NCBI GenBank assembly: GCA_000934455.1 | Contig: KN885363.1 | Coordinates: 66,398 to 101,387, forward strand | DNA length: 34,990 nucleotides | Source: Apostichopus parvimensis | Taxonomy: Eukaryota; Echinodermata; Holothuroidea; Aspidochirotida; Stichopodidae | Direction of reading: 5' to 3' | In this document: one piece after another, positions 1-10,891 of the stretch | How positions within the stretch are numbered: position 1 is the stretch's first letter | How the letters are laid out: each line of letters starts with the position of its first letter | The notes under the pieces: generated by a model | Database searches by the model: none | What the model was told of the DNA's origin: nothing | What the model saw: only the letters and a program-made list of their open reading frames with translations | Program-made: the position numbers and the translations under genes

Positions 1-50
1 TTTTCAGTCCGAAAATAAAATACACGTTTTCAGTCCGACTTGGCTACACG
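1..50 (-). repeat. Partial 26-bp minisatellite, inverted relative to the array at 935-1212
   Basis: The window opens with about two copies of a unit containing CAGTCCGAAAATAAAATACA. This is the reverse complement of the unit at 935-1212. The left edge of the window cuts the array, so its length is unknown. The opposite orientations suggest that the two arrays are arms of one element about 1.2 kb or longer. No coding content is seen. Confidence 0.85.
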
Positions 51-159
51 TCTGCGGTTAGAAATCTTGTAGGAAACAGGCCAAATGGAAACCCAGTGAA
101 CCCATATCGATGTGGATCATAATGTATGATTGTACATATACTTACACTATACACAAGAG

Positions 160-325
160 ATGAATATCGAACCCTTTTACCAATTATGAATAACGAACCT
201 TATGAACAATGAACCTTTTTGCTCATTATGAATAACGAACCTTATAAACAATGAACCTTATGGATAATGACCCTTATGAACAATGAACCTTATGAATATA
301 GAACCTTATGAATATCGGGCTGTCA
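160..325. repeat. Short degenerate tandem repeat (GAACCTTATGAA-type)
   Basis: Units of roughly 12 to 18 bases, such as GAACCTTATGAACAATGAAC, recur about ten times with spacing changes and single-base variants (AATAACGAACC, AATATCGAACC). Both the repetition and the ragged spacing are directly visible. I see no function. It lies between the two inverted minisatellite arms. Confidence 0.8.
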
Positions 326-934
326 CCTTAGTTTTTATCCTTGTGTATACACAAGATATGTATACATATTATGTATTCAAATAAATATCTATTTGCCGAT
401 AATACTTCATTTGATCCTATTATCTTTCTTCAATAATCTATAATGTCAATCACCTGAACCACCTATCAAAGTTTCCTCACGGATAAGTTTTGCTTGTTTT
501 GTAAACTTTGCTGGTTAATTTGTTGTTTTTCATAGTAATATTCTCACACCCCAAGGTACGTAGTCGGAAATGTTTCAATGTGCGCTGTTCTGAGGTGAGG
601 TGTCCGCTTTCGTTTGGGCAAAAACTACAATTTACATGCATCTTGGTGTGGAATAGAGCAGTGTTTCGTCTAAAATGAAAAAAAGCCCCCACCATATTGG
701 TGAAAAAGTAATAACGTGATTTCAAACAATCCCTGGGCTCAACCCATGCAACAACAAGGATAATTAAGTGACTATGCACCATCCATGACATCCTACGACC
801 GAACAAGAACGCAACCGTGCGTTGTGATCACTTGCCGAAATGTCCCTAACTCCCACCTCGCATCCCAGGTTTGTTTATTGGTGATATTATGGCATTAAAA
901 CTGCTTTCATTCCCCAACTCAAAACGTTTATATC
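326..934. other. No supported gene; interior between the inverted minisatellite arms
   Basis: A 109-codon open frame lies on the minus strand at 806-477. It has no recognisable domain, no splice or start context that stands out, and a composition like translated AT-rich noncoding DNA. I do not call it a gene. If the flanking minisatellites belong to one mobile element, this would be its interior. Confidence 0.5.
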
Positions 935-1212
935 ATTTTCGGGCTGAAAACGTGTATTTTATTTTCGGACTGAAAACGTGTATTTCATTTTCGGACTGAA
1001 AACGTGTATTTCATTTTCGGACTGAAAACGTGTATTTTATTTTCGGACTGAAAACGTGTATTTCATTTTCGGACTGAAAACGTGTATTTTATTTTCGGAC
1101 TGAAAACGTGTATTTTATTTTCGGACTGAAAACGTGTTATTTTATTTTCGGACTGAAAACGTGTATTTCATTTTCGGACTGAAAACGTGTCGGACTGAAA
1201 ACTTGTCGGACT
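935..1212 (+). repeat. 26-bp minisatellite, about ten copies
   Basis: The unit contains ATTTTCGGACTGAAAACGTG followed by TATTTC or TATTTT. About ten near-identical copies run head to tail. The variable base after TATTT alternates irregularly between C and T, which suggests two unit types mixed by unequal exchange. At the right end the unit collapses to shorter copies (GTGTCGGACTGAAAAC, then TTGTCGGACTGAGG) and runs into GGGGTGTACCCC, a short palindrome. The inverted counterpart is at the start of the window. Confidence 0.95.
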
Positions 1213-1370
1213 GAGGGGTGTACCCCTATATGTGTACCCTTAGGACCTTAGGCTTGAGCAGTGAGCACCCAACCGGTCTACACTGCACACTTACACATGG
1301 TTCCAATTAGATCCCACTTAGTTCCTACATGATATATCACTACTGCTGGGAATAACTTAGTGTTCAAATA

Positions 1371-1570
1371 TTGTATGTATGTATGTGTCACATGTATGTA
1401 TATTGTGTATATTGTGTCACAGTTTTGTGTCACATGTATGTATATTGTGTGAATTGTGTATGTATTGTGTGTGTATTGTGTGTGTATTGTGTATATATTG
1501 TGTACATGTGTATTGTGTGTATTGTGTCACAGTTTTGTGTCACATGTATATTGTGTCACAGTTTTGAAAG
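1371..1570 (+). repeat. TGTATTGTG-rich satellite with a higher-order unit
   Basis: Purine-poor repeats of TGTATTGTG and TGTATGTA are interrupted by a longer block, TCACAGTTTTGTGTCACATG, that returns about 110 bases later. It is therefore a compound microsatellite with a higher-order period. Open frames across it, all rich in Cys, Val and Tyr, are artefacts of the repeat. The flanks at 1213-1370 and 1571-2040 show nothing I can support. Confidence 0.9.
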
Positions 1571-2040
1571 CTCTGAACTTTATGCCTCTTAAAAATAAAT
1601 ATATACCACTCTCGCTGCATACAAAAACTGCAATGTTCTTAAGCTTTGCACTTGAATAGTAATTTATCCATTTTGCCTAGAACTTTGCGATGAGATTCCG
1701 GAAAAATTATTTCCTGTCCTGATAAAATTAGGTCTCCTTCTTTGGCAACGTGTAATTACACGAACTCGTCCTACATTATCCAAACTTAAGACAGGACAAT
1801 CGGATTAGGATAACAAAAGCAGTCAATTCCTGACACTAATCTCACTGAGCTGATATATTTTAAGTACTTGATGACCATTATATTTGATCTAGTTGACAGT
1901 TGAACCTGAACAAAATAGAAATAGAAACTTACTCAATTGAATTCTTGAAAGGGGGGAAAAAATGTAAACTGGCTATAACCTGGGTCAATGCACCACCAAA
2001 CATGTTGAAAACAAAAATCTAGGTAAGTTGATTAAACCAA

Positions 2041-2256
2041 TGGTTATATATATGTTATATATATATATCAATGGCACTAAGACTTGTGATTGACTAAAGA
2101 TATCTACTGACCTGAATATAGTATGACTATATTTTAAGCTTGGAAAATTCAGGTTGGGGATGGGGGAAAGGGAAATTCCCTTATCACATATCCTACATTT
2201 AATTAACTAATTAATTTAAAATTATAAAACAAGTAATATATATATATATATACAGG
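2041..2256. repeat. AT microsatellites
   Basis: There are two short (AT)n runs, at about 2046-2068 and 2237-2254. Between them lies AT-rich DNA with a G-rich patch near 2155. They are simple sequence only. Confidence 0.8.
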
Positions 2257-5200
2257 AATGTTCACGCGATGATTTTCATTTAACATTAAATACTATAAAG
2301 TGCAGAATGAGATATGTAGCCAGCCATTGTGATACCTACTTGTGCTATGATACCATGAAACAATTTATCCAGTATCACATCACAAAATGCTATGCAAACC
2401 AGGCAATTTGCTATACAAGATACACAGCAGTGTTTGAACACAGAAACTACATAGTACTTAACAAGAGACACAATTTTAAAGCATTCAAAAGTACTAGCAC
2501 CCAATATTTGAAAACTAATTTATTCCCTGTGATACAACTGAATATTAAATCAAGATGCTAATGAAGCTACTGCAGCAGGAATAAACTTTCACAAACTTAG
2601 AGCTTGAGTCCTAGTAAGACAAGGAAGAAAGCTTTGTTTACTTCGTTGATCACGTGATACGTGGGAAAATCGCCAGTTTTTTTTTCATGTGGAAACCAAG
2701 TGAGGGCTAACCAGATTGAACTTGTAATGTCTTGATTGAACATTTTAACTTGAATTTAGCCTAGTACTACAGATTCACCAGCCTCATGATTCACAGAGAC
2801 TTACTAAAACCTGTTCTGTTTTTTCTCTCTATCTCTCTCTCTCTCTCTGGCCTCAGCCAAAGAAGATTCAATGTTTTGCAAAAAACTGTTCAACAATTGT
2901 TGCTATGCATGAACTGATTTCACAATCTTAACAGGTAAATGATGAGATTTCCTACCGATTTGGCTTGCTGAGTTCCAAATCATCAATTAATCCAGTTACT
3001 GATAAATAGGTTCCATTAAAACTAGCTACAAGGTCAAGGGCTTAACATCTGTAATATATTATGTGAAAACCTACCACACAATAACCAGCAGAGGTCAATG
3101 TTTTCTTTCTCAATAAATGCCAATTTGAAAACCCTGGAAAAAATCTCCAAATTTAAAAACCCTGGAAAAACTCCAAGAAACTTTCCCAAAGTTGAATCTT
3201 TAAGTAAACACTGGGTAAATTCACTGACAAAAGAAAAAGTTGACAAAAAACGATGACAGGTCTGAAAGTTCCACCGATATCAAAAAAGTTCCCAGTGTAC
3301 TGAAATGTTAATCGCTTCTTCTTTGTTCCTAATTTACATTTACACAATTGTACAATTATGCTGAACTTGTAATAGATCCTGGTTTGGTAGCTGGCACCTT
3401 CTCAGAAAATAGTACTGAGTTAAAGTCAACTATTTGCAGGCGTCGTGTGATTCACTGCAGAGGTAAATACTGTAGCTGGCAGCATTGGCAAACACTCCTG
3501 AAGTAGCCAATCAACCGGTCCGCTTTGCCTAACAAAACTTATGTGGTGATACCACATTAAAGGGATACAACAGTCAAAATGTCAAACCAAACAATACATT
3601 ACTTAGTATCAATTTGGATGGCCGGGCCGGGGAACTGTGCTGCATACTTTCATTATAATTGCATGGTAGCTAATACTGATGATCTGTAAAGAATATCAAA
3701 TCAAGAAAAGAAAAAGATATATAATTTCTCAGACGGTTTTCTGTAGTACGTTGATTTGCTATCAAATTTAATCAAACCTTTCACAAGTTATTACTACCTC
3801 AAAACGAGGCAAAATGGTTATAATTTCGGAGAAAGATGAAGAAGTTGATTTCACCATTAAACTGGCAAATCCTGAAACATAAAAGTTTACATGGCTAAGT
3901 GGAAACATTAACTTCTCTTTCACCTTTCTTGTCTAATTGGAACCAGCTGGCAAAGTATGAATTTTTTTTGGTCATGTTTAATTGTGATCTTAATTGTACA
4001 GCTATTAATTGTGATCCCAATTGTACAGCTATTATACATACATGTATGTAACCTGATGACCACTGAAGGTACAGTATGGCATATTATGTAATTTATATGC
4101 CATCAACCAGTTCAAAAGGTTACTCCAAATCATCTCCAAGGTTTTACTAAAATAGCAAAATATCTATCATTCCTCTCTGTCTCTCCACCTCTCTCTCTCT
4201 CTCTTTCTTAAACAGTCTATGCAGAAGCAACTATGTTTTCAATCATGCTATATATTATACCAAAAAGTTGATGCAAATAAACAAGCCCTTATTAGAAATC
4301 TATTGCAATGTTGGACTACATATTCTGGTGTCCACAGTGGGTACAAAATATTTCCATTTATATGAATTAACCGGTAGAAAACAAATTTAAAGGCCCTCGA
4401 AGTTGCATTGAAGCTCGATATAAAGACAGGTGCTTGCGAAGTTTAAACATTATAAAGCAAATCATGTTGTGACTTGCTCGGATGACAATTTCAAGAAAGG
4501 ATTAAAATGTCAATTTCGATCTGAAGAGCACTGTCATCTATGTCTACGTAGTTTTCTCCTAGATATGCATGAGCAATCTATTATTAGACGGTTTTTAGTC
4601 TGTTCTAAACTTTATTGATTGGAAGTTTCGAATAAGTTCATCTGTTCTCGTGGGCATATATAACAAATGCAAAGCTGAACCATTTTAGTTTCAAATACCA
4701 AACTAAATTCCTCCTCCCTGTGAAGTCTGTCATATTGTCATGCTAGCCTAGAGCAACTTCTTCAAACATCTCCAAAGCCATCATTCCTGTATTAATAAGT
4801 ATGTATGTTTCTGGGTGTTCTGTGACAGAGCTAGCTGTCAGACCGGGATGTATGCAGTGTTCATTCTCTGGGAGCCAAAACATGGTACCCCTGGTGCAAG
4901 GCATAAAACCTTCCTGCATTTCTGCCTACTAGAGGACAGTGGGGCTGAAAGTACGTCTGAGCTAGCAACCCTTATGGAAGACAGAAATGACTGAAAATCT
5001 CGATGCCAGGTTATTGTCCAGCCAACTTCTCCTACCCCTCATGATGATAATGGTCGACCGAGGTCGAACTGATGATGATGCAGTGTTGTCCAATTTTATC
5101 ACCACAGTTGGCATAATCAATTACATAAAGACATAAACCAGCAACATGGGAACAATAACTCCAAAGTCCAAAACATTAAATGGCTCTGCAAGAGATGGAT

Positions 5201-5260
5201 GTTGGTAGTTGAATATTATAATATATGGTCAAGCCACGATGCACAAATCTACAAACATCT
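2257..5260. other. No gene supported; intron-like or intergenic DNA
   Basis: Apart from the short repeat relative at 2371-2450, I see only simple sequence: (TC)n at about 2822-2848, CTCTCT-rich sequence at 4170-4210, and scattered A or T runs. The stretch at about 4820-5085 is less AT-rich and looks like an old dispersed repeat, but I cannot name a family. All open frames are short and compositionally noncoding. Confidence 0.5.
2371..2450 (+). repeat. Unexpanded relative of the 21-bp minisatellite at 24129-24394
   Basis: This stretch reads GTATCACAT, then CAAAATGCTATGCAAA, then TGCTATACAAG, then an ACACAG-containing tail. The same landmarks in the same order border the minisatellite at 24120-24430, where the centre is multiplied about a dozen times. 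Here the centre occurs about once. The similarity outside these landmarks is weak, so I infer a low-copy repeat family rather than a recent duplication. Confidence 0.6.
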
Positions 5261-5269
5261 ACAAAAAAT

Positions 5270-5760
5270 TTTATTCAAAATAACTGTTTTTTCAAAATTT
5301 AGTATTACGTTGAACTGCATTGGCTGCATTGTGCAACACTAAAACTGATATCACAGAGCCACTTGTGGTACAATTTTGGATGTTTTTCTGCAATTTTATA
5401 CAAACTTATTTTATACAAACTTATTTTATACAAACTTATTTATTGTTTTTTTTATTCAAAATTGAGTATTACGTTGAACATAAGATTGGCTGCATTGTGC
5501 AACACTAAAACTGATATCACAGAGCCACTTGTGGTTCAATTTTGGATGTTTTTCTGCAATTTTTTTCCAACTTTTTTTATACAAACTAATTTACTGTTTT
5601 TTTTATTGTTTTTTTTATTCAAAATTGAGTATTACGTTGAACCATGGAGCTATAAAGAGCTCCATGGTTGAACATAAGATTGACTGCATTGTGCAACACT
5701 AAAACTGATATCACAGAGCCACTTGTGGTTCAATTTTGAATGTATTTCTGCACTCAATTC
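5270..5760 (+). repeat. Three-copy tandem repeat, period about 164 bp
   Basis: The landmark ATTACGTTGAAC occurs at 5304, 5468 and 5631, giving periods of 164 and 163. Each copy continues with GCATTGTGCAACACTAAAAC and then CAGAGCCACTTGTGG. The first copy also contains a three-fold TTATACAAACTTATT subrepeat near 5396-5442. The third copy carries an extra hairpin-forming insertion (see 5636-5673). Open frames through this region reflect the repeat and are not genes. Confidence 0.95.
5636..5673. repeat. Hairpin insertion inside the third 164-bp unit
   Basis: CCATGGAGCT (5642-5651) and AGCTCCATGG (5658-5667) form a perfect 10-bp inverted repeat around a 6-base loop, ATAAAG. Pairing extends to about 16 bp with one mismatch. 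The word GTTGAAC occurs on both sides (5636-5642 and 5667-5673). It is present only once in the second repeat copy, so the third copy has gained 31 bases. Confidence 0.9.
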
Positions 5761-6570
5761 AATACTATTCAAATGTTTTCTTTTCAAGAGACACACATGA
5801 CTTGCAAAAATTTATGTTTATGTTTATTGAAGTTTTAATAACATGATCTTTAACTTGCCAGTTCCACTCTATCACTAGTTCCACTCGATAAATTAAGGGA
5901 TTCCATCATACCTGACCGACATAAAAAGACATCATCACAAATACTGTACCACCCCTGCTAGACCATTAGGGAAATTTTACTGCAAATAAAAACAAAAAGT
6001 GTTTGCAACGATCTGCCAAGGTTCCAGATAAATCCCTTTAAGATAAACAGGCAATTGCAGGCATAATTATCCAAGTATTTTTTACCTCTGAACTTTACAT
6101 ATCGGAGTGGTACTTCTCTAGGCAACTGCAGTTACTCTGTTGGCCCAACCAATGTGTACTTTTCAGCGACCAAAAGAGGACACTTTGGACCCATTCGATT
6201 AGTTTACCGAAGGTTCTATGATTCAAACAAAAGGGCAAACTTGCTCCTACGCCTACACACTTCATCTATATCTTATATGGTAAGTATACATGTATGTTAG
6301 TACCCTCTATCACGAGGAAACAGGCAGCTATCTAGCAAAGACCGACACAGACTCACACATGAAATTCCCCTAATAACGCTTAATATGTTGTACTCCTAAA
6401 TATTCCAAGTTTTGAACCATTCAAACATTACATAATGAGCAGTTATATTACCATGTTGGCGGAGTAACTATGAAAACTTCCGATAACCGTGTGGCAGCTA
6501 GGGATTAAATCTGCCAACATGCTGCAACCATCTGCTTCAAGGAAGTATCAAATAAATGAAAGCTCACATA
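5761..6570. other. No gene supported
   Basis: This is AT-rich DNA without convincing open frames or splice-bounded exons. A pyrimidine-rich CTTTTCAG followed by about 35 open bases near 6170-6200 looks like an acceptor site, but no matching donor or neighbouring exon supports it. Confidence 0.4.
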
Positions 6571-6819
6571 TGTATGTATGTATGTACTGTATTTTAGATC
6601 CTCCTGCAAGCAGGAACTTGCGAAGAAGCCTCATTGGCTTATCAAAGCCGCGAGCTGACCAAAGTCAGTCTCTTACATTCATATTTAACGTCCATGATTA
6701 TGAATTGTCAATTGTCAACAACTCTGTAACTCAACGACATACATTAATCTTGGGAGTGACTCGAACCGGGGACCTCATGATTGGAAGGCACCGGCGTTAA
6801 CCACTGAGCTAACACTCCT
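6571..6819 (-). mobile_element. tRNA-derived SINE, copy 1
   Basis: Read on the minus strand, the element begins with GGAGTGTTAGCTCAGTGG, which contains an A-box-like RNA polymerase III promoter (TAGCTCAGTGG). It continues to GGTTCGAGTC, a good B box, about 35 bases later. The 5' GGAGTGT and the later TCACTCC could pair like a tRNA acceptor stem. A body of about 130 bases follows. The 3' tail is an ATAC/TACA microsatellite (plus-strand TGTATGTATGTATGTA at 6571). The copy at 16401 shares the body, although part of this copy (AAAGCCGCGAGCTGACC) is absent there. No clear target duplication is visible. A GTCA microsatellite follows at 6829-6865. Confidence 0.88.
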
Positions 6820-7127
6820 TTTAAGGAGTCAGTCATATCAGTCAGTCAGTCATATAGTCAGTCAAAATGAAAACAAATTTATATAACGTTTGAAATTTTC
6901 AATGTTCAAACTCTCCATATTAGTACTTTTGTGCTAGTTGTATTATGGTTAAAAATAAGTTATAAGTACTCAATAGTGTTGCAACTTTGCATATCCATTG
7001 ATCTGCTATCCCAACTTTATGTATCCTTCAAATCATGGAAAGTCTGACCAACATTTGAAAGATGACATGACATTTGAGAATACATTTTGAATAAATCTTT
7101 TGTACCTTTGATTGTACTGCACCTCAA
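6820..7127. other. No gene supported
   Basis: A GTCA/CATA microsatellite at about 6829-6865 directly follows the SINE head, and the junction forms the palindrome ACTCCTTTTAAGGAGT. The rest is featureless AT-rich DNA. Confidence 0.5.
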
Positions 7128-7299
7128 TAATAAAAATAATAATAAATGAGACTTATATAGCACCAAATCAGTAGACGAAAGTCACTGCTCAAGGTGCTTT
7201 ACAAAGAAAGCAAATGAATTTACAAAAGAACAAGTGAAAAAATGGGTCTTAAGTAAACTTTTGAAAGTAGAAAGTTTAGTGCATGTTCGAATGTGATCT
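7128..7299 (+). repeat. Left part of a dispersed repeat (TTATATAGCACC type)
   Basis: An AATAATAAA run leads into ACTTATATAGCACCAAATCA and GCTCAAGGTGCTTTACAAAG. This style of sequence is common at the ends of short dispersed repeats in marine animals; the family assignment is from general familiarity, not a search. At 7300 it stops at GGGCCATATTTCATAAAG. Sequence that looks like its continuation appears after the opposite-orientation motif at 11739. Confidence 0.55.
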
Positions 7300-8043
7300 G
7301 GGCCATATTTCATAAAGATTACTTAGCAAACTTCTTGAATAATTCTTCGTAAGTCACTTAAGAAGTTGAACAAGAAGTTGTTTGTTTCTTACAAACGATT
7401 AATCTTCTCAGGTTACGAACAATTATTTAAGAATTTATTATAAGTTTGTATCTTTTATAACTTTGAAGGAGGCTGAAATTGACCTTTGACCTGTAGCGCC
7501 AACTTTCTCTGAAACTTTTCTCGTAAATCCGCCGTCTTGTTTACAAAAGAAAAAAAGAAAATGTTAAGTAAATGACTTTTAGCTTTCCTTCTTTGAAGTT
7601 TTTTATCCAAAATAATGAAATACCCAATAAAACTTTTTCACGGGTAGTTTTGTTGTTATTAAATCCCATCAAAAAAGTGTTTTTCTAAAGCAGAAAGTTG
7701 TACTAAAACTGCTCGAGTTAAGCATCCATACGATAACTGTGTGTAGACTAGGCCTACTGTTAGATCAACATATTAATTATAATGGAGGCTACGCAAAGGG
7801 TCGTAGTAGTTACAGTAACAAATAGGCTAGGCCTAACGTTAGTTAGGCTTGGGCCTAAGTAATGCTGCGCACCACTGACGAAATGAATACCGTAATCACA
7901 ACTTGACAGTTGACACTAGTGATCTCTAAATTAGTCTAGAAGTGGAAATTTTCAAACCACCTCGACTTCACAACAAGAACAAAATTCTTTTACTGTTTAT
8001 ATATATATTATATTTTGTGCACCCAGATTTTTTTGTCGCAGAT

Positions 8044-8102
8044 CTTAGCCCCCCCCCCCGTCGGGGACCTATTGCCCCCGTGTCGGGGAAATCATGGCTC
8101 CA
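8044..8102 (+). repeat. Left arm of a degenerate GC-rich inverted repeat around the pogo remnant
   Basis: From CTTAG the arm runs through an 11-C tract, GTCGGGGACC, GCCCCCGTGTCGGGG and ATCATGGCTCC. The reverse complement of 9463-9506 gives the same ordered blocks: CTTGTGCCCCCCC, TGTCGGGGCTG, GCCCCCCCTGTCATGGCTG. The pairing is imperfect but far beyond chance in such AT-rich surroundings. Confidence 0.6.
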
Positions 8103-8177
8103 GCCCTGTTTTAACGATAACATAGATATGAGGAACAAAAATGTATGGAACTTAGAATGTTGTTATCTTTTTTTCAG

Positions 8178-8784
8178 GAGCACAAATGCTTTAGGGCCTT
8201 TCTGAAGAGAAACCCGATTGTAGTGGAGAGAGTTGGGGAGGCTCTGGGAAAAGAAAGAGCTATGTTAACAGTCGAGTGACTAGAAAAATTGTTCGGAGAC
8301 TATAAGGCTTATATCAGTTCCGAGGAGCTGGAAAACTGGGAGAAATTCTTAATGATGGTAGACGCATTTTCAACTGTGACGAAAGTGGGTTTCCACTGGC
8401 AGGAAGCGTGGAGAAAGTGTTGGCCCCAAGAGAGACAAAGAACATCTACCAAAGGCAAATCACCGTCCTGGCCTGTATGACCGCTACAGGGTTTTTCTTG
8501 GAGCCTATGTTAATCTTCCCGAACAGCCGCTTCCGTTACGACCCCATGGAGGGTGCTCCAGAGGAATGGTGCGTAGGACAATCCTCGAACAGCTGGGATT
8601 AACACGGAAGCTTTTTACGAATGGATCGCCAATTTTTTTGACCAAGCCTTAAGAGAGAGGACATCACCTCCCCTATCATCCTGCTAGTTGAAGGGCATAC
8701 TGTAGCTCTCACATCACCCTCGAGACTGCAAACTTCTGTGCCAAAAACAAATCATCCTATATTGCCTGCCTGCCCATTCATAGC
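8178..8784 (+). pseudogene. Decayed pogo/Tigger-type (DDE_1) transposase fragment
   Basis: The conceptual translation matches the catalytic core of pogo-family transposases of the Tc1/mariner superfamily. Intact members cut and paste their own element using a DDE/D metal-binding triad. Visible landmarks are a GDYKAYISSEELENW block in the region before the core, FNCDESGFPLAG with the first catalytic Asp, TVLACM and TGFFLEPMLIFP, then FRYDPMEGAP, EAFYEWIANFFDQAL, and LLVEGHT. In LLVEGHT the expected second catalytic Asp is Glu (GAA at 8690-8692). The homology fades after a LPIHS-like end. The copy is dead. A TGA stop lies at 8277-8279, and the frame changes near 8340-8350, near 8597, near 8665-8675 and near 8718. 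The N-terminal DNA-binding helix-turn-helix part is not recognisable. The inverted arms at 8044-8102 and 9463-9506 may be the remains of its termini. Confidence 0.88.
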
Positions 8785-9462
8785 ATGTTCTGCGATCTGA
8801 GTCTTTTCTGAGTCTCGTCAGAAGTTTGTGTATGGTCTACTGTAATAACTCAAACATATGCCACATTCTACATTTATTGGAGTCTTATAGGGATTTAAGA
8901 CATTACTTCCGTTTTGCAATCAATTTCTGCATTTCTTATTTTTTCAATTGTACATAGTTTTTCCAATACAGCAAAGTTTATTTGTAATAATTTATATATT
9001 ATTGAACACTCTTGCATTTACTACTTTCAACTCCATTTGTGCAATTCATTTTTGCAGCAATTCATTTTCACATTCTGAACAATTACCAAACATTATTTTG
9101 TAGTTTTTGTAGTTTAAAGGGAAATTCCTCTCACCCACGATGTACTGTACCACAAAACGAATAAACAACATTACCCATGAAATTCATAAATGTTCAATGC
9201 TCAATACGTAACATCAAATAGGCTGACCAGTATAGCAGTTTTCTGGCAGATTTGGGACGAGAGGAATTGCCCTTTAATAAATTTTGCTGTAACTGCTATT
9301 GTAAAAGGCAGTTTATATTCATTATAATTGAACAATTTTACAATTCACTTTTAAATTTCTATTCCAGTATTCTATATAAACTGTGATGTTCTTGCCAAAT
9401 AAAAATGTAGAAAATAACAGATTTCCTTTAAAAAAATCTGACAAAGGCATCGGGGGGAGGAG
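8785..9462. other. No gene supported; AT-rich sequence after the transposase remnant
   Basis: I see no recognisable transposase C-terminus and no open frame of note. This may be the eroded 3' part of the same transposon, because it lies inside the inverted arms. Confidence 0.45.
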
Positions 9463-9506
9463 GACAGCCATGACAGGGGGGGCAGCCCCGACAGGGGGGG
9501 CACAAG
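9463..9506 (-). repeat. Right arm of the GC-rich inverted repeat
   Basis: CAGCCATGACAGGGGGGGCA followed by GCCCCGACAGGGGGGGCAC is an imperfect reverse complement of the left arm at 8044-8102. The two arms lie about 1.36 kb apart and bracket the pogo-like pseudogene. Confidence 0.6.
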
Positions 9507-10891
9507 TTTATATATATATTTGTTTATATATCTTTATATAGGGAAATCTATCTATATATCGGGTGAAGCACTCAAAGACATTTTCAGAGCGAAAATTGTA
9601 TTTTTTTTACAGGGGTCCCCAACAGTTTTTTTAATTGAAAAATCGTTGTGCGGAATTTCCAAAATTTTCAACTAGGGCTATTCATATATTCCTGTGAATA
9701 ACCTAAGTATTGCAAGTTTAAGTTAAAATTGACCCAAAATCATCCATTTTTACCACATTTAACTTGTCAACTTTAACAAATTGTATCTCGCGTTTCTTAT
9801 ACTCCACCATACAAAACTTGGTATGATTTTGAAGATAGAATTACACTGTTTGCCAGCTTCAATTCTGCATTTTGTATACTATTTTTGATTTTGGGTGGGT
9901 CAACCATGTTCGCTAGCTTCAAGTGAGTTCTACATATACAAAGACAATGCAAACATTCCGGTACGTCACACTTAACCAAGTTCTTGAGTCTTTGCCAAAC
10001 TGGTTCGTATTTAATTTTTCGTTTTTGATGATAATTGTAACTTTTGCATTTATGATGGCGTAAGTTTGTGTGTGTGTGTGTGCGTTTGTGATGCCCAGCT
10101 TGCAAACAAAATATCTCAAGATGGGAAGGTGAGACCAATTTCATATTTGGTGTGTAGAAGTACCACATTAAGTACAAGAAGCCTATTGTTTTTGGTGGAG
10201 GTCAAAGGTCATTTGGGGTCACCAGGGGTCAAATTATGAAAACTTTGTTAACATGACATCTCAAGATGGGAAGCATGGGATTGGGGGGAGGGGGGGTCCC
10301 TGCTTTCGGCCAGAAACTATGTTTTCAATTAGTTTGAGCACTTCAAAAGTTGCAATAGCATTATATTAATGTTGAGGGGAACACCACCCTTCCCCTTAGA
10401 TCCCTCCCCCAGGACGGCGATCACAAATAACACATTAACCTCCTGCTGCCAAAAAATCCGGATCCACCTCTGCAGTTTTTTGTAGTTCAAGCGGATAACT
10501 TATAATGTTATAATTAGTTGTGCAAACAGCTACAAGTACGTTTGTGTAGGGAGGGCCAGGGGCACAAATTTATCAACAAATCCACAAACGTACCGACCAT
10601 AGGCATACGAGGTGGGGGTGTTCCCCCCCCCCCCCAACAATACAGGCAAAAAATCTGTGCAAATTAGGGCAAATGATAGCACCATTTTGCAGATAATCAC
10701 CCATATAAAAACCAAAATTTCAAAGGGGAGGGGATACCCCTTTAGACCCCTCCCCCAGGACGACGGTCTGAAAGTTGTTGGTTTTCTCTTTGAAGCAGCC
10801 CAAAAGCCATGTACATAGCCATCGTTGGCAACCACATTAAACACCTAAATTAGCAATGATGTGTTTTGATTGAAAATTTCTCGTCTAATTT
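9507..10891. other. Repeat-like interior without a supportable gene
   Basis: The stretch contains a (TG)n run at about 10069-10084 and GGTCAAAGGTCATTTGGGGTC near 10198. Two related G/C-rich blocks follow, near 10285-10420 and 10615-10765, both with a CCCTCCCCCAGGACG word (10404 and 10748). A 13-C tract lies at 10623-10635. The 126-codon minus-strand open frame at 10177-9797 has no recognisable domain and includes a His-Thr run from the TG microsatellite, so I treat it as chance. Confidence 0.5.

Noticed and set aside
477..806. 109-codon minus-strand open frame
   Set aside because: No recognisable domain, unbalanced composition, and a location inside repeat-bounded DNA.
1371..1659. Three overlapping Cys/Val/Tyr-rich open frames
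   Set aside because: Products of the TGTATTGTG satellite, not genes.
4820..5085. Possible retroelement coding fragment
   Set aside because: Looks repeat-like on both strands, but no motif of reverse transcriptase, integrase or Gag could be recognised.
9797..10177. 126-codon minus-strand open frame
   Set aside because: Crosses a TG microsatellite giving His-Thr runs, lies within mobile-element DNA, and has no domain.
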